NCBI GenBank assembly: GCA_044356745.1
Contig: JBIKVP010000017.1
Span: forward strand, 1-32,363
Source of the DNA: JBIKVP01 sp044356745
Lineage (GTDB): Bacteria; Pseudomonadota; Alphaproteobacteria; Rhizobiales; Beijerinckiaceae
Length of the DNA stretch: 32,363 nt
Direction: 5' to 3'
Positions 17,257 to 24,573 of this stretch are shown here, piece by piece. Numbering within the stretch: position 1 is the stretch's first letter; the number at the start of each line of letters is the position of its first letter. The notes below the pieces were generated by a model. It did no database searches, was not told where the DNA came from, and worked only from the letters and a program-made list of their open reading frames with translations. The translations under genes were made by a program, and so were the position numbers.

Positions 17257-18104
17257 GATGTGCCCCCCAAATGCGCTTTGACGGGTGCAATCTCCTCATC
17301 AGGAACGCCCAAATAGGCGGCAATCACTTTTGCATCACTTTTAATCTCAAGGGGTGTGCCATCCGCGATTTTGAGACCATAATCAAGGACAATGACATGA
17401 TCTGAAATCGCCATCACAACGGACATATCATGCTCAATCAAAAGAATCGCGGTGTGATGATCATCACGAATGCTCACAAGAAGGGCATTTAAATCAGCAC
17501 TTTCACGCGGATTAAGACCTGCTGCTGGCTCGTCAAGACACAACAACTCTGGCGATGTGCACATTGCGCGGGCAATTTCTAAACGGCGTTGATCACCATA
17601 AGGCAAATCTCCCGCCGCATCATCCGCCCGAGCAATAAGACCCGTTTTTTCGAGCCAATATACAGCCTTTTCGCGCGAAAGCGCATCAGAACGGCGCCAT
17701 GAGGCAACATTAAATAACCCTAAAAATGAATAGCCTGACGCTTTCATGAGCGGTGCGTGCTGAGCAACGAGTAAATTTTCAAACACGGTCATTCCTGAAA
17801 ACAGGCGGATATTTTGAAACGTGCGTGCCAGTTTTGCCGTTCGCACAATCTCATAGTCTGGCATTTGATGGAGCGCGAGCACACGCCCGTCAGAGCGTTG
17901 TGCATGAATTGCACCGCTTGTGGGCTTATAAAATCCTGTTAAGCAATTGAAAACTGTTGTTTTTCCTGCCCCGTTAGGGCCAATCAGCGCCGTAATTTGT
18001 CCACGATATACATTAAAAGAAACAGCGTTGACTGCAACAAGTCCACCAAAACGCATCATGAGATTATCAACACGAAGCAAGGGAGAAGAATGCGTATCGC
18101 TCAT
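17253..18104 (-). CDS. livG: Branched-chain amino acid ABC transporter ATPase LivG
   Basis: This is the first ATPase of the liv importer. Walker A GPNGAGKTT lies at 42-50, followed by the LivG-type VFNCLTGFYKPTSG and LARTFQNIRLFSGMTVFENLLVAQH, the signature LPYGDQRRLEIARAM, Walker B LLCLDEPAAGLNP, and LLIEHDMSVVM. The signature reads YGDQ instead of SGGQ, which is normal for LivG. The 283 residues are typical. It overlaps both neighbours by 4 bases (ATGA), so livM, livG and livF are coupled. Confidence 0.95.
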   Translation of the reverse strand: MSDTHSSPLLRVDNLMMRFGGLVAVNAVSFNVYRGQITALIGPNGAGKTTVFNCLTGFYKPTSGAIHAQRSDGRVLALHQMPDYEIVRTAKLARTFQNIRLFSGMTVFENLLVAQHAPLMKASGYSFLGLFNVASWRRSDALSREKAVYWLEKTGLIARADDAAGDLPYGDQRRLEIARAMCTSPELLCLDEPAAGLNPRESADLNALLVSIRDDHHTAILLIEHDMSVVMAISDHVIVLDYGLKIADGTPLEIKSDAKVIAAYLGVPDEEIAPVKAHLGGTS

Positions 18105-19417
18105 CCATGTCCCTCCTTCACAAACGCGCCCGATACGGCTTTATTGCGATGAAGAAAGGCGGTTGGCGTGCGTGTTCCCATCAATCCACGCGGCTTCCAG
18201 ACCATCATAACAACCATCGCTAAACCAAACAGCACCATGCGATATTTGCTAGGATCAAACCATGCACCGAATAGCGCTTTAAAGACATCAAGTTCACGCA
18301 GAATTTCCGTGCCGCCCACCATGATAATTGCGGCAATAGCCACCCCCATCATCGACCCCATACCGCCCAAAACCACAATCGCAAGGATCATCGCTGATTC
18401 CATAAACGTGAACGATTCAGGAGAAATAAAACCTTGTCGCGCCGCAAAAAATGACCCCGCAAAGCCTCCGAACATTGCGCCGATCGCAAAAGCGGTAAGC
18501 TTTGTTGTCGTAGTATTGATCCCAAGGGCACGACAGGCAATTTCATCTTCACGCAACGCTTCCCACGCCCGACCAATGGGAAGGCGTCTTAAACGGATCG
18601 TGACAAATGCTGTGAACAGCGCAAGGCTAAAAATCAGATAATAAAGAAAAATCGTGCGATAAAGTGGTGAAAATTCAAGACCAAAAATCGCTGCAAACCC
18701 TGTATCTGAGGCATCAAAGGGAATGCCAAAAAATGTCGGACGTGGTATGCCACTAATCCCCGCATAGCCCCCCGAAAACGACACCCAGTTAATCAAAACA
18801 AGGCGAATAATTTCCCCAAAAGCAAGCGTAACGATTGCAAGGTAATCACCGCGCAAACGCAAAACAGGAAAGCCGAGCAGTATCCCCCAAAACGCTGCTA
18901 AAATACCTGCGAGCGGCAAGAGTATCCAGAACGAAAGCCCAAAATTTGTGGCAAGAAGTGCGTAAGAATAACCACCAACCGCATAAAAAGCGACATAGCC
19001 CAGATCAAGCAAGCCAGCCAGTCCAACGACGATATTCAGCCCCCAACCGAGCATGACGTAAATTAAAATTTGTATACCGTAGTTATCAATCCATTTCAGC
19101 GCACCTTGCCAACCCGTGAGCCAAATCGCCAAAATTGGATAGGTAATCACAAAAATAAGCGCAATCACGCTCCAAAAACGGCCTGAACGCAAATATCCCG
19201 CCGTTCTTAACGCCCATAATGTGCGCCCTACAAACACGATTCCACACGCGATTATCACTTCAAACCACCGCGACACAAGAACGAGTTCATTATTGAGACT
19301 TTGATCCGTGCGCCATGCAATGAGCGGTACACAAAGACCAAGGGTGATGAGTGCTCCAATCGCGCCTTGCTTGAGCGCTAATAATGTATCGCGGTAAGGA
19401 GAAGACGCTTTGACCAT
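18101..19417 (-). CDS. livM: Branched-chain amino acid ABC transporter permease LivM
   Basis: LivM is one of two membrane subunits of the liv importer. The 438 residues include an extended N-terminus with three or four extra helices (about 15-120), then the conserved permease core: GLNIVVGLAGLLDLGYVAFYAVGGYSYALL, GDYLAIVTLAFGEIIRLVLINW, and the ATPase-contact loop IGRAWEALREDEIACRALGINTTTTKLTAFAIGA, ending IVVLGGMGSMMGVAIAA. The extra N-terminal helices match the long LivM form seen in E. coli. It begins directly after the livH stop. Confidence 0.95.
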   Translation of the reverse strand: MVKASSPYRDTLLALKQGAIGALITLGLCVPLIAWRTDQSLNNELVLVSRWFEVIIACGIVFVGRTLWALRTAGYLRSGRFWSVIALIFVITYPILAIWLTGWQGALKWIDNYGIQILIYVMLGWGLNIVVGLAGLLDLGYVAFYAVGGYSYALLATNFGLSFWILLPLAGILAAFWGILLGFPVLRLRGDYLAIVTLAFGEIIRLVLINWVSFSGGYAGISGIPRPTFFGIPFDASDTGFAAIFGLEFSPLYRTIFLYYLIFSLALFTAFVTIRLRRLPIGRAWEALREDEIACRALGINTTTTKLTAFAIGAMFGGFAGSFFAARQGFISPESFTFMESAMILAIVVLGGMGSMMGVAIAAIIMVGGTEILRELDVFKALFGAWFDPSKYRMVLFGLAMVVMMVWKPRGLMGTRTPTAFLHRNKAVSGAFVKEGHG

Positions 19418-20335
19418 CTACACTTTCTCCACATCAGGGCGACCAAGCAAACCCGTGGGTTTAAAAATGAGCACGACAATCAAAATGGAAAACGCCGCAA
19501 CATCTTTGTAATCACTGCTAAAATAAGCCGACCAGAAGACCTCAATCAAACCGATCAGAAGACCACCAAGCACTGCGCCTGGAAGTGAGCCAATACCGCC
19601 AAGAACCGCCGCCGTAAAAGCTTTGATACCAGGCATAAAACCATCGTGAAAACTCACTACACCATAAAGGAGCAAATACATCACCCCTGCTACAGCGGCG
19701 AGTGCTGCACCCATCATAAATGTAATGGAAATTGTGCGGTCCACATTAACGCCAAGCAAAGACGCCATTTTTGCATCTTGCTCGCACGCCCTTTGTGCCC
19801 GTCCCAGAGAGGTTTTTTGCACCACATACCAAAAGAGCGCGAGCATGAGCGCGGTCGTGAGCATAATAACAATTTGTTTGTGCGAAATAATCACAGGGTA
19901 TGTGGCGCTTTCAATGAGCGTAATCGTCTGATTGAGCATGGGAGGCAGCGGCTTATTGCGTGGTCCTTGAGTCAACTGCACAAAATTTGACAAAAAAATC
20001 GACATGCCAATCGCCGAAATCATGGGCGCAAGACGAAAGGAGCCGCGTAAGGGGCGATAGGCCACGCGCTCAATCGCCCAACTCCAAAGTGCCGTCAGGA
20101 TCATCGCAATGACGAGTACAATCACAAGCGACAAAATAAGCCACCCTGCCCCAAGAAGTGATGTAAGTATCATTAAAAAAATCAGCGCGATAAACGCAGA
20201 GATCATAAACACATCGCCATGCGCAAAATTCACCATGCCGATAATACCAAACACCATCGTATAACCAATGGCAATCAGCCCATAAATGGAGCCAAGCGTC
20301 AGACCATTAATAAGCTGTTGAACAAAGACTTCCAT
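19418..20335 (-). CDS. livH: Branched-chain amino acid ABC transporter permease LivH
   Basis: LivH is the other membrane subunit of the importer. In 305 residues of about eight helices the family words are clear: QQLINGLTLGSIYGLIAIGYTMVFGIIGMVNFAHGDVFM at the start, SLGRAQRACEQDAKMASLLGVNVDRTISITFMMGAALAAVAGV in the ATPase-contact loop, and KAFTAAVLGGIGSLPGAVLGGLLIGLIE near the end. It is first in the order H-M-G-F. The periplasmic binding protein (livJ/livK) normally next to it is absent; thiF lies 107 bases upstream on the same strand with no clear terminator between. Confidence 0.95.
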   Translation of the reverse strand: MEVFVQQLINGLTLGSIYGLIAIGYTMVFGIIGMVNFAHGDVFMISAFIALIFLMILTSLLGAGWLILSLVIVLVIAMILTALWSWAIERVAYRPLRGSFRLAPMISAIGMSIFLSNFVQLTQGPRNKPLPPMLNQTITLIESATYPVIISHKQIVIMLTTALMLALFWYVVQKTSLGRAQRACEQDAKMASLLGVNVDRTISITFMMGAALAAVAGVMYLLLYGVVSFHDGFMPGIKAFTAAVLGGIGSLPGAVLGGLLIGLIEVFWSAYFSSDYKDVAAFSILIVVLIFKPTGLLGRPDVEKV

Positions 20336-20442
20336 GAACGGGGGCGACTCACTTCATACAAGACATAAAGACTTAAGCCTATCCCTCTTTAAGATGCCCT
20401 GTCATGCGTTCATCAACATCCATACGCATTCATCCACGTGTT

Positions 20443-21426
20443 TTATGACACCAACACCGCCACATTGTCATATCCGTGTTGTTGTAAAAAGCGTGCGGCA
20501 CGATGCGAGCGCACCCCTGTCGCACAATTCATAATAATGCGCCTATCTCTTGATAATGATTGAAGCGTATCAAGGTGGTCGACATGGATGCGCACAGCAT
20601 TTGCAATAATAGGCTCAGGCGCTTCATCAAAGCCCCGTAATTCAATGACGACATCGTCATCTTTAATGTCATAAGGCTCAACAAATAATGGAGATGAATG
20701 CTCTAGCTCTGGCGTGCCTATAAATGAAAAGCCGCTAAAAGTGAATGTTTGTGCATCAAGTGAAACCAATCGCCCAAAAGGGGATGGATCATGATCAAGC
20801 AGGATGTGCAAAGCCATATGGGCTTGTAACGCACCTATCATCGCCGTTACCGAGCCAAGCACACCATTTTGCGCGCAGCTTCCCACCGTTGACGGCATAT
20901 CGGGAAAAACAGCGCTAAAGCTTGGCGCTTTGCCACAAAACACCCCCACATAGCCCCTTTGTTCAAGCACGGATGCAGCAATCAGTGGAATGCCCTTTTG
21001 AAAACAAAAATCACTCATCAGATAGGTTGCAATAAGGCGATCGGTGGCATCAATCGCTACATCACACGTCTCGAGCAAAGTCTTGATATTGGATGGGCGA
21101 AGAGATTGTGGGCACGCCTCTACAACACATTGCGTATTATAGGCGCGCAGCACCTGTGCTGCTGCATCAACCTTATAAGCCCCCACATCTGCTTCTTTAA
21201 AGAGTGGCTGACGGTGAAGGTTATCGAGCGAGATGATATCTGCATCAATGAGGCGCATAAAACCAACACCTGCCCCTGCAAGAATGGAGGCCACGGGACA
21301 GCCCAGCCCCCCCATCCCCACAATCGCAACACGGGCACGCGCCAGCTGATGTTGACCCACTTCTTGAACACTTGGAAGAACCATTTGACGGGTATAGCGT
21401 TCAAATGAGGTTGGATGATCTTGCAT
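20443..21426 (-). CDS. thiF: ThiF-type sulfur-carrier adenylyltransferase fused to a rhodanese domain
   Basis: The N-terminal E1-like domain (about 5-240) should adenylate the C-terminus of ThiS and help load it with sulfur. It has the ATP loop GMGGLG (37-42), DADIISLDNLHRQ (61-73) with the catalytic Arg, a lysine in YKVDAA, DATD (126-129) and C184 in SCAQNGVLG. The C-terminal part (about 250-327) is a short rhodanese domain with active-site CATGVRS (301-307), a possible built-in sulfur donor. The zinc CxxC pairs usual in MoeB/ThiF are missing: PSFSAVFPDMP stands where PCYRCLFP is normal, and no second pair is seen. Next to thiG and thiS, the job is thiazole synthesis; molybdopterin or tRNA thiolation would be the alternatives. 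Confidence 0.87.
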   Translation of the reverse strand: MQDHPTSFERYTRQMVLPSVQEVGQHQLARARVAIVGMGGLGCPVASILAGAGVGFMRLIDADIISLDNLHRQPLFKEADVGAYKVDAAAQVLRAYNTQCVVEACPQSLRPSNIKTLLETCDVAIDATDRLIATYLMSDFCFQKGIPLIAASVLEQRGYVGVFCGKAPSFSAVFPDMPSTVGSCAQNGVLGSVTAMIGALQAHMALHILLDHDPSPFGRLVSLDAQTFTFSGFSFIGTPELEHSSPLFVEPYDIKDDDVVIELRGFDEAPEPIIANAVRIHVDHLDTLQSLSRDRRIIMNCATGVRSHRAARFLQQHGYDNVAVLVS

Positions 21427-21427
21427 A

Positions 21428-22201
21428 TTATCCGATCCGAAAAGGTGTCCCGAGCACGGGTGTTGACGGCGTAGCCATGTCGCGTGGCATCATTGGATCA
21501 GCCTCAAATGCCAAGCGCCCTGCGTCAATCGCACCTGCAAAACCTTGCGCCATCTTCACAGGATCCCCCGCTTTTGCCACAGCTGTATTGAGGAGCACCC
21601 CATCAAAACCCATTTCCATCACTTGAGCAGCATGAGAGGGCAACCCCAACCCCGCATCGACAATAAGGGGTATATCAGGAAAATACGCCCGCATTGAGCG
21701 CAGCGCATAAGGGTTGTGAAGTCCACGCCCCGTGCCAATGGGTGCGCCCCACGGCATCAGAACACCGCAACCCGCGTTAATGAGACGCTCTGCAACACCA
21801 AGATCATCGGTCGTATAAGGAAAAACCTGAAACCCATCATCAGACAAAATTTTAGCCGCCTCAACCAAGCCAAATACATCAGGCTGAAGCGTGTCATGGT
21901 GGCCAATCACCTCCAACTTAATCCACGCTGTTCCGAACACTTCACGCGCCATGTGAGCCGTTGCCACCGCTTCTTTTACGGTATGACAACCCGCCGTGTT
22001 AGGCAAAACACGCACACCCATATCACGGATTAAATTCCAGAATGCTTGCCCTGATTGTCCTGCACCAGACTCACGCCGTAGCGAGACGGTAATCACCGCG
22101 CACTGTGAACGCTTCACCGCCTCGCTCAGAATGGCGGGTGAGGGATATTGCGCCGTCCCTAAAAACAAACGTGATGAAAGTGTTTCACCATAGACAATCA
22201 T
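21428..22201 (-). CDS. thiG: Thiazole synthase ThiG
   Basis: ThiG joins 1-deoxy-D-xylulose 5-phosphate, sulfur from ThiS-thiocarboxylate and dehydroglycine to form the thiamine thiazole phosphate. It is a TIM barrel of normal length (257 residues). Visible hallmarks are FLGTAQYPSPAILSEAV, VRVLPNTAGCHTVKEAVATA, the Schiff-base lysine K95 in WIKLEVIG, then VLMPWGAPIGTGRGLHNP and the phosphate-binding end VDAGLGLPSHAAQVMEMGFDGVLLNTAVAKA. Its stop lies one base before the thiF start, and thiS ends 2 bases upstream, so the three are tightly coupled. Confidence 0.97.
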   Translation of the reverse strand: MIVYGETLSSRLFLGTAQYPSPAILSEAVKRSQCAVITVSLRRESGAGQSGQAFWNLIRDMGVRVLPNTAGCHTVKEAVATAHMAREVFGTAWIKLEVIGHHDTLQPDVFGLVEAAKILSDDGFQVFPYTTDDLGVAERLINAGCGVLMPWGAPIGTGRGLHNPYALRSMRAYFPDIPLIVDAGLGLPSHAAQVMEMGFDGVLLNTAVAKAGDPVKMAQGFAGAIDAGRLAFEADPMMPRDMATPSTPVLGTPFRIG

Positions 22202-22203
22202 AC

Positions 22204-22401
22204 TTACCCTCCCTGCATGGGGGCAAGAACCTCAATACGATCCCCATCTTTAATCAAGCATGATGCGCGCATTCCCACAGGAATAAACGTGTCATTAACA
22301 GCGGTCGCAACCACCTTGCCTTCAAAGTCAAAAATTTTAAGCACGTCAACAAGGGTTGATCCTTCAAACGCTTGAGTCTGACCATTGAGCATAATTATCA
22401 T
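22204..22401 (-). CDS. thiS: Sulfur carrier protein ThiS
   Basis: ThiS is a small ubiquitin-like carrier whose C-terminal Gly-Gly is adenylated by ThiF and turned into a thiocarboxylate that feeds ThiG. The 65 residues start MIIMLNGQTQAFEGSTLVDVL, contain the typical VATAVNDTFIP, and end MQGG, the required di-glycine tail. It is normal in length, 70 bases downstream of thiO and 2 bases before thiG. Confidence 0.95.
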   Translation of the reverse strand: MIIMLNGQTQAFEGSTLVDVLKIFDFEGKVVATAVNDTFIPVGMRASCLIKDGDRIEVLAPMQGG

Positions 22402-22471
22402 ATTTTACCCATATCTACGAACATATCCTCAGCAGAATGTCTTGCTCAACACTTTAACACCCGTGATAGCA

Positions 22472-23428
22472 TTAATCAAAAATCGCCTGCGCTGTCATAC
22501 GCGCTAATGCAGGAGATATCAAAAAACCGTGGCGATAAAGCCCATTGACAAATGTGCGTTTGTCGCGGTGTACGATCCGTGGAAGGTGATCGGGAAATGC
22601 AGGACGCGCATCAGTACCAATTTCAATAATGTGCGCCTCAGCAAAAGCAGGGTGCAGTGCATAAGCGGTATTCAAAAGCTCCATAATGGAGCGCACACTG
22701 ATGTGATCACGATCTCCACTTTCAATGACGGTTGCGCCAATCATGAAATGATGATCTTCACGTGGCACGATATAAAGCGGAAAACGCGGATGAAGAAGGC
22801 GCACAGGACGCGACAAGTTCACATCGGGGCACCGCACAATGAGCATTTCGCCTTTCACGCCGCGTAAATCACTCAGCTGATCCATCGCAGACAAACCGCG
22901 ACAATCAATGGTGTGATCTGCTTCAGAGTTAAGCGCATCACCTTCAAAACCATAGTGAATGATGCCGCCCAGTTTAATCACCTCGCGTCCAAGTTCGGCG
23001 AGCGTGATGCGCGGATCAATATTCGCTTCATCGGGAAAAAAAAGCCCTTGGCGAAACCGCCCCGCCAGATCAGGCTCAAGCGATGCAATTTGCTCCGCAT
23101 TCACAGTTTCAAAGCCACGGGTGCGACGACTGAAACGAACCAGATCAGGTTCATCGCGCATCGCAGCAACAACAAGCGTACCCTGTTGCGTGTAGGTTGA
23201 TGTATGCTTTGGCCAATAGCTTAACGCCTCTTGCCCAAGTGTAAGAATAAGCTCTTCGGCATTTTCGCGCTCACACCATGGAGCAATCATCCCCCCCGCA
23301 TATCGTGAGCAGGAATGTTCGCCAATCGCGCTTGAGCGCTCATAAATAGTGACACGCGCACCACGCTCAAGACACGCAAGTGCGTTTGTTAAGCCGACAA
23401 CGCCCGCACCGATGATAGCGATATTCAT
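22472..23428 (-). CDS. thiO: Glycine oxidase ThiO (FAD-dependent)
   Basis: ThiO oxidises glycine to the imine dehydroglycine needed by ThiG, the oxygen-dependent route used instead of ThiH. The protein is a D-amino-acid-oxidase-type flavoprotein of 318 residues with the dinucleotide loop IIGAGVVGLTNALACLERGARVTIYERS at the start, GGMIAPWCE, IDCRGLSA and a C-terminal FVNGLYRHGFLISPALA block that closes the FAD site. Its ATG overlaps the ccmD stop (ATGA), so it is read from the same message as ccmC-ccmD. Confidence 0.9.
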   Translation of the reverse strand: MNIAIIGAGVVGLTNALACLERGARVTIYERSSAIGEHSCSRYAGGMIAPWCERENAEELILTLGQEALSYWPKHTSTYTQQGTLVVAAMRDEPDLVRFSRRTRGFETVNAEQIASLEPDLAGRFRQGLFFPDEANIDPRITLAELGREVIKLGGIIHYGFEGDALNSEADHTIDCRGLSAMDQLSDLRGVKGEMLIVRCPDVNLSRPVRLLHPRFPLYIVPREDHHFMIGATVIESGDRDHISVRSIMELLNTAYALHPAFAEAHIIEIGTDARPAFPDHLPRIVHRDKRTFVNGLYRHGFLISPALARMTAQAIFD

Positions 23429-23586
23429 GGCGTGTGGTTCTCAGGGAAGCGTTGCGCCGTCTCATAAGCTTTTAAAATGCGCGCTGACGTCCGATAACAT
23501 ATATAGGCACGGATAAATAATGCAGCCATAATAAGCGCGCTGATGCCATAAGACCACGTAATAAAAAGGGTATGCGAAGTGGCCAT
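23425..23586 (-). CDS. ccmD: Heme exporter protein CcmD (53 residues)
   Basis: This gene was found by translating the gap between ccmC and thiO. It reads MATSHTLFITWSYGISAL..., a single membrane helix (about 8-27) followed by a basic tail with YRTSARILKAYE, the usual CcmD pattern of one helix plus a short charged cytoplasmic end. CcmD helps release heme-loaded CcmE from the CcmABC complex in cytochrome c maturation. It begins one base after the ccmC stop and its TGA overlaps the thiO ATG, so all three are translationally linked. Length and position fit; the sequence itself is weakly conserved in this family. Confidence 0.85.
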   Translation of the reverse strand: MATSHTLFITWSYGISALIMAALFIRAYICYRTSARILKAYETAQRFPENHTP

Positions 23587-23587
23587 G

Positions 23588-24364
23588 TTACGCCCCACCG
23601 TTTTCAGCGCGCTGAGCAGCCAGAAGTGTCAAGGTGCGGATGCGCCGTGCCATAATCTCGTGATGCATATACATGAGATGAAGTACTAATCCGATCAGCA
23701 TAAAGGCCAGCCCCATAACCAATAATGGATAAAGCATCGACGGATGAATACTGGGACCATCAAGACGCAAAACGGACGCAGGCTGATGTAACGTGTTCCA
23801 CCAATCCACCGAAAATTTGATAATCGGGATATTGACCAATCCCGCAAGCGTCAAAATAGACACCACGCGTGCAGCACGCGTGGGCTCATCCATCGCGTTC
23901 CATAGCGCCAATATACCCAGATACATAATAAATAACACTAAAACTGAGGTCAGACGTGCATCCCATACCCAATATGTGCCCCACATCGGCTTGCCCCACA
24001 GCGCACCCGTGATGAGACATATCAGCGTGAACGCCGCACCAATAGGGACAGCCGCTTTTTGCGAAACATCAGCAAGCGGGTGTCGCCATACCAGCGTGCC
24101 AAGTGCTGAAAAACTCATGATCATGTAAAAAAACAGTGCCATCCACGCCGCAGGAACATGAATAAACATGATGCGGATTGTCTCGCCCTGCTGATAATCC
24201 GCAGGAGCAATAAACCACGCCATATATTGACCAATCGCAAGCACAATCAGAGCAATAATGCCAAGAGGCATCAACCACGGACGCGTAACATCGCGAAAAC
24301 GCATCGGGTTCGCAAGCGCCCATAAGTGCGTCATGCGCGAAGGATTTTGAGGAGTGTCATTCAT
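23588..24364 (-). CDS. ccmC: Heme transporter permease CcmC
   Basis: CcmC is an inner-membrane protein of six helices that hands heme to CcmE for cytochrome c maturation. The tryptophan-rich periplasmic motif is WGTYWVWDARLTS (128-140), and the conserved histidine is in FIHVPAAW (62-74 region). Other family words are MFIHVPAAWMALFFY and a C-terminal LMYMHHEIMARR. The frame is open further to an ATG at 24496, which would add 44 residues with an extra hydrophobic segment; ATG 24364 gives 258 residues, the normal length, and is preferred, although no strong ribosome site is seen. ccmA and ccmB are not upstream; a divergent gene is. Confidence 0.93.
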   Translation of the reverse strand: MNDTPQNPSRMTHLWALANPMRFRDVTRPWLMPLGIIALIVLAIGQYMAWFIAPADYQQGETIRIMFIHVPAAWMALFFYMIMSFSALGTLVWRHPLADVSQKAAVPIGAAFTLICLITGALWGKPMWGTYWVWDARLTSVLVLFIMYLGILALWNAMDEPTRAARVVSILTLAGLVNIPIIKFSVDWWNTLHQPASVLRLDGPSIHPSMLYPLLVMGLAFMLIGLVLHLMYMHHEIMARRIRTLTLLAAQRAENGGA

Positions 24365-24573
24365 AATGTAAGGTTTAGAGCATCTGATAAAGATGTAAAC
24401 TGCCGCACTTATTTTTATTATGAACAGCAACAATAAGATGCATGACAGATCATCAAATTGAGCGTGAGTGATTGTGTCTTTTAAGCCCCAAATCACACTG
24501 ATCTATGAGGCTCTAAGCGCCTTTGTATTGATTGTCCTGTGTTGATTGTCTTGAAAATTCGCTAACGTGCAGC

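Noticed and set aside
20336..20442. Terminator between thiF and livH
   Set aside because: ATGCGT (20404-20409) and ACGCAT (20424-20429) can pair across 14 bases, but no thymine run follows on the minus strand.
24365..24496. 44-residue N-terminal extension of CcmC
   Set aside because: It would make the protein longer than the family norm; the internal ATG at 24364 gives the usual length and N-terminus.
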